NCBI GenBank assembly: GCA_964387945.1
Contig: CAYLYX010000008.1
Coordinates: 1 to 64,000, forward strand
Length of the DNA stretch: 64,000 nucleotides
DNA from: Parvicella sp964387945
GTDB lineage: Bacteria; Bacteroidota; Bacteroidia; Flavobacteriales_D; Parvicellaceae
Reading direction: 5' to 3'
Part shown: positions 25,004 through 33,110 of the stretch, piece by piece
Position numbering within the stretch: position 1 is the first letter of the stretch
Layout: the number at the start of each line of letters is the position of its first letter
The notes under the pieces: generated by a model
Told to the model about the DNA's origin: nothing
The model's database searches: none
What the model saw: the letters and a program-made list of their open reading frames with translations, nothing else
Position numbers and translations under genes: made by a program

Positions 25004-25429
25004 TTATCTGAATCCATTTGCTTTTTGTTCTAAATAGTCCTGTAAGAGAATGGTAGCACTTACTTCATCCACCAAAGCCTTGTTTTGTCGTTGTTTCTTC
25101 TTAACACCACTTTGATAAATTGCTTTTGAAGCTAAAGTAGAAGTGAAGCGTTCGTCAATCGTTTCCACTTTGATGGCGGCAAACTTGCGCTGCAGGTGTT
25201 TTACCATTTTTTCAACCTCTTTTGTGCTATCTGCCGAAGAATTTTGCAAAGTTTTTGGCATACCCACCACAATGACCTCAACGTCATTGGTCTGAAAAAA
25301 ACGTTCCAAATAGGTCACTAACTCAGAGGAGTGAACCGTCTCCAAACCACTTGCGATGAGTTGCAGGTCGTCCGTTGCGGCAATTCCAACCCTTTTGGTT
25401 CCATAGTCTATTGCAATTACTTTTGGCAC
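25004..25429 (-). CDS. yqgF: Putative pre-16S rRNA nuclease / Holliday junction resolvase-like YqgF
   Basis: RNase H-fold nuclease (RuvX/YqgF), implicated in processing the 5' end of 16S rRNA. Motifs visible: AIDYGTKRVGIAATD at the N-terminus, VVGMPKTL, TIDERFTSTLA and the DEVSATILLQDYL region with the last acidic residue. I place the start at the GTG at 25429 because the fold begins immediately after it, and a TATCTTTG -7 box lies at 25434-25441, inside the longer reading frame that starts at the ATG at 25477. If that box is real, the mRNA begins at or just before the GTG, and the longer form cannot be made from it. Length then is 141 residues, usual for the family. Confidence 0.87.
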   Translation of the reverse strand: MPKVIAIDYGTKRVGIAATDDLQLIASGLETVHSSELVTYLERFFQTNDVEVIVVGMPKTLQNSSADSTKEVEKMVKHLQRKFAAIKVETIDERFTSTLASKAIYQSGVKKKQRQNKALVDEVSATILLQDYLEQKANGFR

Positions 25430-25433
25430 ATGA

Positions 25434-25441
25434 CAAAGATA
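25434..25441 (-). promoter_or_regulatory. Promoter -7 box TATCTTTG for yqgF
   Basis: Perfect TAnnTTTG match on the minus strand, 4 bases before the GTG start at 25429. It lies downstream of the alternative ATG at 25477 and so helps decide the start. Confidence 0.5.
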
Positions 25442-25682
25442 TAATCGCGTCACATTATAAACGGTTTTATATTGCATTTTTCAAAAAAAATTACATATTT
25501 GCAATTCTTGAAGCGCAGAAGTGGGAGAATTGTGAGAGTGTTGCTTGATTTATTGAAGTTGAAAGTAGTTCACCGATCAAGCTATCTTTAGTATTTCAGC
25601 GTATTTGTTGCAGAACCCTAAGATAATTGGTGCGTGAAGTTGAATCGGCATACTTTGTGAGTATGACCTAGAAAATGAAGAT

Positions 25683-26054
25683 ATGAAAAAGTCAGAATTG
25701 GCGATTGTTAAGAAAATTGCCGAAGGAATAAAAGTAGATAACGGTGATATTTTGAAAAGTATCGTTGATGGATATGATGATCCTGAAAAGTTGTCGTTTG
25801 GAGGATTTAATGCAAAAAGTTATGTCCCAGAAATTGTCGTGGAGAAGGTAAACGGTAAGAAAGACTATTTCATATTTGCTCCCAAGTACTCCAAAAAAAT
25901 GATCTCTGAAGAATTTGGAAAGTGGATTTTCTTCAACATCCAAAGCAAGAAAGACAATGGAATGTTTCACTTGATTTGTAAAGATGAAGATGCCGACAAA
26001 ATTAAAGGTCTGCTGGAAAGTAAGCAGATTACCGCAGAGGTCTTAGGCTATTAA
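25683..26054 (+). CDS. Hypothetical cytoplasmic protein
   Basis: A 123-residue protein with no signal peptide or membrane segment. I recognise no family. It is rich in lysine, aspartate and isoleucine; a helical start (KKSELAIVKKIAEGI) is followed by beta-like segments (PEIVVEKVNGKKDYFIFAPKYS, WIFFNIQSKK, MFHLICK in pieces) and a last helix-strand unit (ADKIKGLLESKQITAEVLGY). The 205 bp before it are non-coding, without a clear promoter box. The coding pattern, codon use and its closing TAA overlapping the stop of the convergent gene support it as real. Role unknown. Confidence 0.65.
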   Translation: MKKSELAIVKKIAEGIKVDNGDILKSIVDGYDDPEKLSFGGFNAKSYVPEIVVEKVNGKKDYFIFAPKYSKKMISEEFGKWIFFNIQSKKDNGMFHLICKDEDADKIKGLLESKQITAEVLGY

Positions 26055-26635
26055 AGCCTTATGTTATTTTCTTTACAGTAGTGCTCAAACTCATCCTTTA
26101 AGCTCAATTTACACCTAACCTGTGCCACACAGTTGGCTGCGAAATCTGTATGAACTACCTCAATATCGAACTTTGAAAAGAGTTGATTGATCATTGATGT
26201 TTGCTCATAAGTATATTGGATCGTGTAGTTTTCCTTGAGTTCGGTAACGACAATCTCATTTTCTTCGATGGCAAGTCGAACAGCTTCTTTATAGGCATTG
26301 ATCAAACCACCCACACCCAGTTTTGTTCCTCCAAAATAGCGAGCAACAACAGCTCCTACATTTGTGATTTCTGAAGACAGTAACTGTCCGTACATTGGCT
26401 TCCCCGCGGAGTTATTAGGTTCTCCATCATCGCTGTAGCGATAGGTGTTTCCGTCTGGTTCTAGCCGAAAAGCATAGCAATGGTGGTTACAACTTGGATG
26501 GAGTTCTTTGATCTCCTGCCATCGTGTTTTGAAGTCTTCTTCAGACTGTATGGGAAAAACAAAACCAATAAACTTACTCCCTCTGTCTTTAAACAGGTAC
26601 ACAGATTCGTATTTGACGGTTTTAAACTCTTCCAA
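26051..26635 (-). CDS. IMPACT/YigZ family protein
   Basis: Family marks are clear: KDRGSKFIGFVFP at the N-terminus, CYAFRLEP, YSDDGEPNNSAGKPM, and VVARYFGGTKLGVGGLINAYKEA, followed by the ferredoxin-like C-terminal domain. The eukaryotic relative IMPACT regulates translation through GCN1; the bacterial role is not established. No ATG lies near the conserved start, so I place initiation at the TTG at 26635, which directly follows the upstream stop and leaves 15 residues before KDRG as in relatives. The ATG at 26686 would overlap the upstream gene by 50 bp. Part of a three-gene run with the EamA transporter and ribD. Confidence 0.85.
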   Translation of the reverse strand: MEEFKTVKYESVYLFKDRGSKFIGFVFPIQSEEDFKTRWQEIKELHPSCNHHCYAFRLEPDGNTYRYSDDGEPNNSAGKPMYGQLLSSEITNVGAVVARYFGGTKLGVGGLINAYKEAVRLAIEENEIVVTELKENYTIQYTYEQTSMINQLFSKFDIEVVHTDFAANCVAQVRCKLSLKDEFEHYCKENNIRL

Positions 26636-26636
26636 A

Positions 26637-27524
26637 TCAATAAATGTATTTTCCAAAAGAAATAATGGCGATACCCAAGATGGCAAAGACGATCCCCAAC
26701 CAGTTGGTCGATGTCATTTTTTCTTTAAAAATAAGCCACCCCATGATCGCAGAACTGAATACCACACCCATACTAACAATAGGGTAGAGCTCAGAATCTC
26801 CTAGACCAGAGGTTTGCAATGCTCTAAACATAAAAAACAAGGTGCCGAAATTGGGAATACCTACGGCTACACCCCAAAGCACATTTTTCCATTCGAATTT
26901 CGCACCACCACCTAGAGACTTTCCCGTGAGCATGATGAATCCAACGAGTGCGGCAATAATGAACAAAACAATAAATATTAAAAGCTGTTGATCATCTGAC
27001 CCGGGTAACTTGGAAGCATTAGCAAAAAGTATATCCGCAATTCCCTGACCAATAAAAATGGCGAGAATGATCCAAAGGTAGCCCTTGTCAAAAGAAAGTT
27101 TACCGTTTCTGGTTGAGGTTAGGTATATTCCGACTAGCGCGAATGCTATGCCCAAGACTTTGTAAACCATGTCGTTGGTCTCAGCGTAAAAAATAAGTCC
27201 TGCAAGCGCAGGAAATAACATAGACATCTTATTGGCTACGGTGGAGATGGCAACACCTACTTTCTGTGTTCCGAACGCGTAAAAATTAAAGACAACAATA
27301 AACAATACGCCAATTGCAATTGCATGGAGAATCCAATTTGAGTTCACAATGCCAGAAATGGAAAGTTCACCTCCATTCCCAGTATACAAGACATAACCGA
27401 GTACGGCTGCGGTAATGTAGTTGAAAATGAGCGCCTGCAAATTGTCTACTTTGTATTTCGGAAACAACTTGAACAAGATGACAACGACATTAAAAAGGGC
27501 TATTGTAATTAGGATATCAAGCAT
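26637..27524 (-). CDS. EamA/DMT-superfamily transporter
   Basis: An integral membrane protein of about 295 residues with roughly ten hydrophobic helices in two homologous halves, ending with the second-half pattern TSTNWLGIVFAILGIAIISFGKY. The glycine- and hydrophobic-rich composition and halves such as VGVAISTVANKMSMLFPALAGLIFYAE in pieces match drug/metabolite transporters (10-TMS EamA type). Substrate unknown. The start is best at the ATG at 27524 (MLDILI), which overlaps the ribD stop by 8 bp; the ORF's first ATG at 27554 lies deeper in ribD and adds a non-matching stretch. Tight overlaps show co-transcription with ribD, but a link to riboflavin transport is only speculation. Confidence 0.82.
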   Translation of the reverse strand: MLDILITIALFNVVVILFKLFPKYKVDNLQALIFNYITAAVLGYVLYTGNGGELSISGIVNSNWILHAIAIGVLFIVVFNFYAFGTQKVGVAISTVANKMSMLFPALAGLIFYAETNDMVYKVLGIAFALVGIYLTSTRNGKLSFDKGYLWIILAIFIGQGIADILFANASKLPGSDDQQLLIFIVLFIIAALVGFIMLTGKSLGGGAKFEWKNVLWGVAVGIPNFGTLFFMFRALQTSGLGDSELYPIVSMGVVFSSAIMGWLIFKEKMTSTNWLGIVFAILGIAIISFGKYIY

Positions 27525-28527
27525 GTTGAAAGATTTCAATAAAGTCATTGCCAAAGGTAAATTGATGCATCAGTTTACCCGATAATTTGGGAGCATGAAC
27601 TCCTTTTTTGAATTCAACGTTTCCATGCAAAACTCTTGCTTCATCCCAAAGATTGCTATCAATGAATCGCTGGAGCGTTTTTCTACCACCTTCTATGATC
27701 ACAGATTGCAGCGATAGCGAATACAACTCAGATAATACGTCAGAAATTGATTTGCTTTTTGGGTCGATAAATATTGTTTTGACAGCATTTTCCAATACCG
27801 ATGCATTCGCATCAAATGCGTCTGGTTGTGATGTAAGCACGATGCGAACAGGATTTCTACCTACTACCGCTCTCACAGTAAGTGAAGGGTTATCGTTGAT
27901 AATGGTTTGGTGACCCACAAGAATAGCACTTTCTTCTGCTCTCCACTGGTGAGTCAGTTGCTGTGTTTCTGGAGCTGTGACCCAATTGATTTGAGCTGTT
28001 TTTTCTGCCCTTTCCCTATCGATAAATCCATCATTGGATTGAGCCCATTTCAAAATAATGTAAGGTCTTTTCTTTTCATGAAAAGTAAAAAACCTTCGAT
28101 TGAGGAACCTCGCTTCCTCTTCAAGTATACCAACGGATACATTGATATTGTTGTTTTTTAATTTTTCAATTCCTTTGCCAGCGACTTCACTGTAACTATC
28201 CACGCAACCAATAACCACTCTTGGGATGTTTGATTGTATGATCAAATCACTGCACGGAGGAGTTTTACCATGATGACTACACGGTTCAAGATTCACATAA
28301 AGTGTACTTTCTTCAATTAAGTGCCTATCTGCAGGGCGAACGCTGCCAATGGCATTGACCTCCGCATGTGCTTGTCCATATTGCTGATGAAAGCCTTCTC
28401 CTATAATTCGATTGTCATGCACAAGTACAGCTCCAACCATTGGGTTGGGAGCAACATGTTGAAGACCGAGTTTTGCCAAATCGAGACATCGTCTCATAAA
28501 AATGTTATCTGATGATGTAGTCGGCAT
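27517..28527 (-). CDS. ribD: Riboflavin biosynthesis protein RibD
   Basis: Bifunctional enzyme for steps two and three of the riboflavin pathway from GTP. The N-terminal deaminase domain carries the zinc motif HAEVNAI and the second site PCSHHGKTPPCSDLI. The C-terminal reductase domain begins around residue 150 (RPYIILKWAQSNDGFI) with the NADPH-binding segment AILVGHQTIINDNPSLTVR in pieces and ends with the IIEGGRKTLQRFI strand. The ATG at 28527 is preferred over the TTG at 28539, which lies within the putative -7 box TAATTTTG. At 336 residues it has normal length. First gene of a ribD-EamA-IMPACT operon. Confidence 0.93.
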   Translation of the reverse strand: MPTTSSDNIFMRRCLDLAKLGLQHVAPNPMVGAVLVHDNRIIGEGFHQQYGQAHAEVNAIGSVRPADRHLIEESTLYVNLEPCSHHGKTPPCSDLIIQSNIPRVVIGCVDSYSEVAGKGIEKLKNNNINVSVGILEEEARFLNRRFFTFHEKKRPYIILKWAQSNDGFIDRERAEKTAQINWVTAPETQQLTHQWRAEESAILVGHQTIINDNPSLTVRAVVGRNPVRIVLTSQPDAFDANASVLENAVKTIFIDPKSKSISDVLSELYSLSLQSVIIEGGRKTLQRFIDSNLWDEARVLHGNVEFKKGVHAPKLSGKLMHQFTFGNDFIEIFQHA

Positions 28528-28536
28528 GATTGTTGA

Positions 28537-28544
28537 CAAAATTA
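28537..28544 (-). promoter_or_regulatory. Promoter -7 box TAATTTTG for ribD operon
   Basis: Perfect TAnnTTTG match on the minus strand, 9 bases before the ribD ATG; a short or absent leader leaves no room for an FMN riboswitch, and none is seen. Confidence 0.5.
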
Positions 28545-28603
28545 AATTTATTTAGCAGAGGTTAAAATTATGAGAAAAAGTAGAGAGTTTAATTTTTTAT
28601 CAC

Positions 28604-28611
28604 TAATTTCG
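28604..28611 (+). promoter_or_regulatory. Putative -7 box TAATTTCG for HD-protein/mltG operon
   Basis: TAnnTTCG variant 5 bases before the ATG at 28617. This would give an almost leaderless transcript. Confidence 0.4.
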
Positions 28612-28616
28612 AGATT

Positions 28617-29213
28617 ATGGATTTCTCAGAGGCAAAGGATTATATTGTAGAAAGGTTGATCAAGGAACTTCCAAAGGATTTGTACTATCACGGAGCGCAT
28701 CACACGTTTGATGTGGTGAAGAGTGTGCATTCTTTGTCGGTTGCTGAGAAATTGAATAATGCCGATTTTTTTGTTTTGCTCACGGCTGCTTATTTTCACG
28801 ATGCTGGGTACATCTATCGTTACGAACACAATGAGTCAATCGCGGTAAAAATGGCTCGTCAATGTTTGCCTGAGTTTGATTACTCTGACGAGCAGTTAAA
28901 TATTATCGAAAAGATCATCATGGCTACTTCGCACGATGTAGAGCCACAGACCCAATTGGAAAAGATCATGTGTGATGCAGATCATGACTACTTTGGGAGA
29001 CACGATTATCAAAAAATTGCAGTGAGCCTAAGGAAGGAGCTAGCAGTCTATGAAGCTGAGTATTCCGATGAAGTATGGTTAGATATGCAGATCAAGTACC
29101 TAGAGAATAATCATAGATATTACACCGATACTGCGCTAAAAACGAAACAACCTCAAAAAGACCATCGGGTGAAACTCTTAAAAGAGCAATTATACAATTT
29201 GGTAAACGCATGA
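28617..29213 (+). CDS. HD-domain phosphohydrolase
   Basis: A 198-residue soluble protein with the HD metal signature: YHGAHHTFDVVKSV near residues 22-36, AYFHDAGYIYRYEHNESIA near 60-78 and a late Asp in CDADHDYFG. It resembles small HD hydrolases that act on nucleotides or cyclic dinucleotides, although the substrate cannot be read from sequence. Its stop is followed after 1 bp by the mltG start (TGACATG), so the two are translationally linked. Co-occurrence with a cell-wall enzyme might reflect shared regulation only. Confidence 0.85.
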   Translation: MDFSEAKDYIVERLIKELPKDLYYHGAHHTFDVVKSVHSLSVAEKLNNADFFVLLTAAYFHDAGYIYRYEHNESIAVKMARQCLPEFDYSDEQLNIIEKIIMATSHDVEPQTQLEKIMCDADHDYFGRHDYQKIAVSLRKELAVYEAEYSDEVWLDMQIKYLENNHRYYTDTALKTKQPQKDHRVKLLKEQLYNLVNA

Positions 29214-29214
29214 C

Positions 29215-30270
29215 ATGAAACGGGTTGTTTTGCTAATAGTCCTGGCAGTGTTGGGAGTTGGAGCCTACATTGCTTACCCTTATTACCGAGCTTACAACGT
29301 TAAAGATAAAGCCACCAATGTAGCTACATACGAAGCGAATAGTGTATCCTTTAAAGAAGGAACTACGCTTAAACAATTATCTAAAATCCTAGAGGATGAG
29401 GGAGTTATTGATAGTGGTGACGATCTTTTGGTACTAGCTGAAATGAAAGGCAAAAGTGATCTCGTACTCGCGATTACCGCACTAAAGGTTGAAAAAGAAA
29501 AATGGACGACCTACAATGATCTGCTCAATAATATAATCGTGCAGAATAATAATGAGGTGAACGTTGCAGATGTGCAATACAATAATGTAACCTCCATCGC
29601 TCAGGTAGCAGGTAAATTAACTCAAAATATCGACCTTGATTCGGCCGAGTTGGCAAGTTTACTGTTGGCTCCAGAAACAATGAGCTCTTTAGGTTTTACG
29701 GAACTGACGTATCCGACTTTTTTTATTCCTGTGAAGTTTGAAGTTTATAAAGACATCACCAAAGAGGAAATGTTAGAGAAGTTAAAGAATTACTACAAAA
29801 CTTTTTGGAACGATGAGCGAAAAGCTAAGGCAGCTGAGATAGGATATTCTCAATCCGAAATAACGATCATCGCTTCGATTGTTTATGAAGAACAAAAGGT
29901 GAAGTTTGACGAACAGCCAAAGATTGCTGGTCTCTACTTGAATCGACTGGAAAAGGGATGGCTATTGCAAGCCGATCCTACCGTAAAGTATGCGATTGGA
30001 GATCCTTCTATTAAACGACTGCTTTACGAACATTTGGAATACGATTCACCATACAACACCTACATTTATTCTGGCTTACCACCTGGCCCTATTTCTTTTC
30101 CAGAGGCGCAAACCATCGATGCCGTGCTAAATCATGAGGATCATGAGTACATGTACATGTGTGCAAAGCCCGAATACTCAGGTTATCATAACTTTTCCAA
30201 AACATTAGATCAGCACAATGTGTATGCCAAGGAGTATCACAAATGGCTGAAGAGCGAAGGAATTCATTAA
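29215..30270 (+). CDS. mltG: Endolytic murein transglycosylase MltG
   Basis: A 351-residue inner-membrane protein that cuts nascent peptidoglycan glycan strands and so sets chain length. One N-terminal membrane helix (residues 4-22), a LysM-like domain (FKEGTTLKQLSKILEDEGVI in pieces) and the YceG/MltG catalytic region: ASIVYEEQ with the conserved glutamate, AGLYLNRLEKGWLLQADPTVKYAIG in pieces, and SPYNTYIYSGLPPGPI, closing with MCAKPEYSGYHNFS. The whole catalytic core is intact. Co-translated with the HD protein upstream. The stop codon abuts the convergent BatA-like gene's stop. Confidence 0.94.
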   Translation: MKRVVLLIVLAVLGVGAYIAYPYYRAYNVKDKATNVATYEANSVSFKEGTTLKQLSKILEDEGVIDSGDDLLVLAEMKGKSDLVLAITALKVEKEKWTTYNDLLNNIIVQNNNEVNVADVQYNNVTSIAQVAGKLTQNIDLDSAELASLLLAPETMSSLGFTELTYPTFFIPVKFEVYKDITKEEMLEKLKNYYKTFWNDERKAKAAEIGYSQSEITIIASIVYEEQKVKFDEQPKIAGLYLNRLEKGWLLQADPTVKYAIGDPSIKRLLYEHLEYDSPYNTYIYSGLPPGPISFPEAQTIDAVLNHEDHEYMYMCAKPEYSGYHNFSKTLDQHNVYAKEYHKWLKSEGIH

Positions 30271-32325
30271 TTATTTGAACAGTCGGTAGATCGTTACCTC
30301 AAGAGCCAAAAAAAGTAGCACTGCAATGATGAGGTGCCACCAGTATTTTTGTCCGTTCACGATTTGCTCTAATTCGATACCGTCTGTACTGTCAGCACCT
30401 GAGATCAATTTAAAGTTATCGTTTAGACTTGAGTTGGCCATGGCAGACTCTAGTTCCATGCCATTTAAAAAAGTAAGTTGAGATTCATCTCTGCTGTAAT
30501 TGAAAGCTACACCATCAGCAATCACTTGATTGACCATAACATTGTAATTACCAGCTTGTTTAATTTGATTGTGGACAATAAAATTAGAAGTTTGGTTGGT
30601 AATCTTTATCTCAGGTAAGAAAGAAAAGTCATCGGTGTTTGAATTGATCATCACTTCATCTGAGATCGTTACGTAAGAAGGTGCATCAACTGCGATGTCT
30701 TTTCCAATAGTGTAATCATAGTTAGGACGGAATTTTGCAAATTCTGCTACCCTCAGCATCGTAGGAACGAAAAGAGCGTGCTTTGGCCAATTACTGGCTT
30801 GTTCGTTCAAGGGAGAACAACAAATTGATAAACCACCTTTTAGCGAACTGTAAAAAGCAAAGAAAGGCTTACCGTCTTGCAGGGTGTATAGGGAAACGGC
30901 ATAACTAGAGGTAGGAACACCAAGTGGGTAGTAGGCGTTAACAATTGGTAAGTCAATGTTGCTTGGCACCGACTCAAAAATTCCTTCAAAAACAGGATGC
31001 TCTTTTGTAAGAGCAGATACCTTGTTTTGTGCTTGAATCAAAGGAGAGATGGTGATTGATGTCAACGGCTGTATAAGCTCATTGTAAGAACCAATATCAG
31101 TGTTTTCTGATGGGTAAATACATACACTTCCTCCTGTTTCGTAGTAGGCGGATAGTTCACTCACCAAACCACTCGAGAAAGATGGAATTCCATTTAAAAT
31201 GACGAGGTCATATGTGCTTAACGTTGAAAAATCGAAAGATGAGATTTGTTCATTGTTGAAAATGAAATCAGGATCCTTTCCATATAACGCACCAAAATAA
31301 CCAGCACTATCGTTTATGAATGCACCGTTGTGCAGGTGCAAAATCTTAACGGCAGGTTGTATAAAATAAGAGAAGTAGAAGTCATCATCAAAAGTCATCG
31401 TTGCATCGGGATAATCATCCAATGACAAACGAGCGTGCTGAACTCCATTGCTGTGAACTGTAAAGGGAACTTCGCAAGTTAACTTTTGGCCGGGTGAAAT
31501 GGTGAAATTCACAAAAGCCTGATTGGTTCCGTTGATGGACAAATTCATTTTGAATTCGAGTTCCTTTTCCCCTTCGTTCACAACTAGCGCAAAAACATGA
31601 TCTTCTACACCTGATTTTCGCACAGGTGTTTCAAACCATATACTGTCGATATATAGGTTTTGACTACTTTCATTTTCGTAGGGAATACCAAATAAAGCAA
31701 TACTACTATCTGGTTTTATCTGGTCGAAGTCACACGCATATTCTTGAAAGTCTGAGAGCCAATAGGCAAATTTGTTAGCTGTTTCGTTTTTGAGTAAATC
31801 TGTTTGTCGGGCATAGAGTTCGCTAAACGTTTTAGATTGAAACGTAGGTTCAATCTCATTGATTAACTGCAAGGCCTCCTGTTTGTTGTAGAGACGTTGA
31901 TGCCTACCCTCAAAATCGTTGGTAATGATTTGAAAAAGATCAGTAGGACCGTAGTTAGAAATGATGTCTTCTGCCTGTTCTTTGGCTAAATCCAATCGAA
32001 ATCCATTTACCCCTTTCGAGTCCATGCTGTGACTGTTGTCAATGTAGATGGAAACAACGTTCTCACCATGCTTTTGGGTTTGATTTACAGGCATAAAAGG
32101 CTGGGCAAATGCAAAAATCAAGGCTGTAATCGCCAGTAACCTCAGTAAAAGAATGATTAAGTGTTTTAGCCTGGATTTTGACTTGGTTTCTAGTTTTACT
32201 TCTTTTAATAGGTCAATATTTGAAAAGTAAACCTTTTGAAACTTTCTGAAATTGAAGAGATGAATAATGATAGGAATGCTTAAGGCAAAAAGTCCCCACA
32301 AATATTCCGGATACAACAACTTCAT
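30271..32325 (-). CDS. BatA-domain membrane protein with VWA-like region
   Basis: A 684-residue protein that starts with the BatA/aerotolerance N-terminal region (YPEYLWGLFALSIPIIIHLFNFRKF, then SRLKHLIILLLRLLAITALIFAFAQPF in pieces): two membrane helices around residues 8-25 and 55-77. A von Willebrand A-like fold begins at VVSIYIDNSHSM, with a metal-site D-x-S-x-S variant (DNSHS). The middle resembles a glutamine-amidotransferase-like segment found in these proteins. A last membrane helix sits at the C-terminus (YWWHLIIAVLLFLALEVTIYRLF in pieces). The function is unknown; related proteins are thought to work with MoxR ATPases, but no MoxR gene is in the window. Confidence 0.85.
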   Translation of the reverse strand: MKLLYPEYLWGLFALSIPIIIHLFNFRKFQKVYFSNIDLLKEVKLETKSKSRLKHLIILLLRLLAITALIFAFAQPFMPVNQTQKHGENVVSIYIDNSHSMDSKGVNGFRLDLAKEQAEDIISNYGPTDLFQIITNDFEGRHQRLYNKQEALQLINEIEPTFQSKTFSELYARQTDLLKNETANKFAYWLSDFQEYACDFDQIKPDSSIALFGIPYENESSQNLYIDSIWFETPVRKSGVEDHVFALVVNEGEKELEFKMNLSINGTNQAFVNFTISPGQKLTCEVPFTVHSNGVQHARLSLDDYPDATMTFDDDFYFSYFIQPAVKILHLHNGAFINDSAGYFGALYGKDPDFIFNNEQISSFDFSTLSTYDLVILNGIPSFSSGLVSELSAYYETGGSVCIYPSENTDIGSYNELIQPLTSITISPLIQAQNKVSALTKEHPVFEGIFESVPSNIDLPIVNAYYPLGVPTSSYAVSLYTLQDGKPFFAFYSSLKGGLSICCSPLNEQASNWPKHALFVPTMLRVAEFAKFRPNYDYTIGKDIAVDAPSYVTISDEVMINSNTDDFSFLPEIKITNQTSNFIVHNQIKQAGNYNVMVNQVIADGVAFNYSRDESQLTFLNGMELESAMANSSLNDNFKLISGADSTDGIELEQIVNGQKYWWHLIIAVLLFLALEVTIYRLFK

Positions 32326-32464
32326 TCCCTGATGATAATAACTGTGTTAATGCAATAACCAAATGGACGAATCCTATGTGATAAATTTGGTCATTTCTTC
32401 AAATCCAAATATCGCATTTATTAAGGAATAACGAAAGTTCCATCAAAGATATTCTGATAAGCCT

Positions 32465-32472
32465 TATTTTTG
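32465..32472 (+). promoter_or_regulatory. Putative -7 box TATTTTTG
   Basis: TAnnTTTG match 4 bases before the ATG at 32477. A second match, TAAATTTG at 32382-32389, lies 87 bp before the ATG and is an alternative promoter. Confidence 0.4.
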
Positions 32473-32476
32473 AGGT

Positions 32477-33052
32477 ATGAAATCAAAGTTATTGATGCTA
32501 TTCAGTATCCTGTTTTTTACGATGACTTCGTTTTGGGGGCAGGGAGAGTGGAGTGAGCAGTACAATCAGGAACTCCATATTGTACCCTCCTTTTCATTCA
32601 ACAATGATTTTAATGCCGATGATTGGTATACGGGACTTTCTGGAGGGGTAGAAGATCTTGGTTTTCAATGGGGGGCTCGTTTGGGTTTTCAGTTCAGACC
32701 GTTCAGAAAGAAAGTGCAAGTCGTTGAGAGTTCGAGTTTTATCCGACAGTATCAGGAAAGAAAGTATTTGATCTTTTTAGATTTAGACAAACGTTTTGCT
32801 CATTTCGGGATAAAAAATGCGCACATTCAGTTTTATGTTGGTGCTAGAGGTGGATTTTTGATGGGTAACTACTCTGGAACTAAGAATGATGCAGACAATC
32901 ATTGGGTGGCGGCTCCGTTTGCAGGTCTATGCGCTAACGTTAAAGAGAATGTATTCTTTAAGTTGGGGTACATGCATTTTACGGATCACTTACTTAATGT
33001 GGATGACGGTAGAATCAATTTTTCTATCGTTTTTAACTTAAAGCCGATTTAA
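32477..33052 (+). CDS. Outer-membrane beta-barrel-like protein
   Basis: A 191-residue exported protein: signal peptide residues 1-21 (ending FWGQ), then alternating aromatic beta strands (LHIVPSFSFNNDFN, FQWGARLGFQFRPFRKK, AHIQFYVGARGGFLMG in pieces) of a small outer-membrane barrel resembling Bacteroidota outer-membrane proteins of the PorT/OmpW-like group. It ends in SIVFNLKPI rather than a terminal aromatic residue. No enzyme motif is seen. It is isolated and ends at a bidirectional terminator. Confidence 0.7.
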   Translation: MKSKLLMLFSILFFTMTSFWGQGEWSEQYNQELHIVPSFSFNNDFNADDWYTGLSGGVEDLGFQWGARLGFQFRPFRKKVQVVESSSFIRQYQERKYLIFLDLDKRFAHFGIKNAHIQFYVGARGGFLMGNYSGTKNDADNHWVAAPFAGLCANVKENVFFKLGYMHFTDHLLNVDDGRINFSIVFNLKPI

Positions 33053-33058
33053 AACATT

Positions 33059-33093
33059 AAAAAAGGCTGTCCATTTACTGAACAGCCTTTTTT
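33059..33093 (+). terminator. Bidirectional intrinsic terminator
   Basis: A 12-bp perfect stem (A6 GGCTGT at 33059-33070 and its complement at 33082-33093) with an 11-base loop, between two convergent genes. The A and T tracts let it act on both strands. Confidence 0.85.
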
Positions 33094-33110
33094 AACAGTT
33101 TAATCGTTTG

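Noticed and set aside
27525..27554. ATG at 27554 as EamA start
   Set aside because: It adds ten residues within the ribD frame; the ATG at 27524 begins directly with the first membrane helix.
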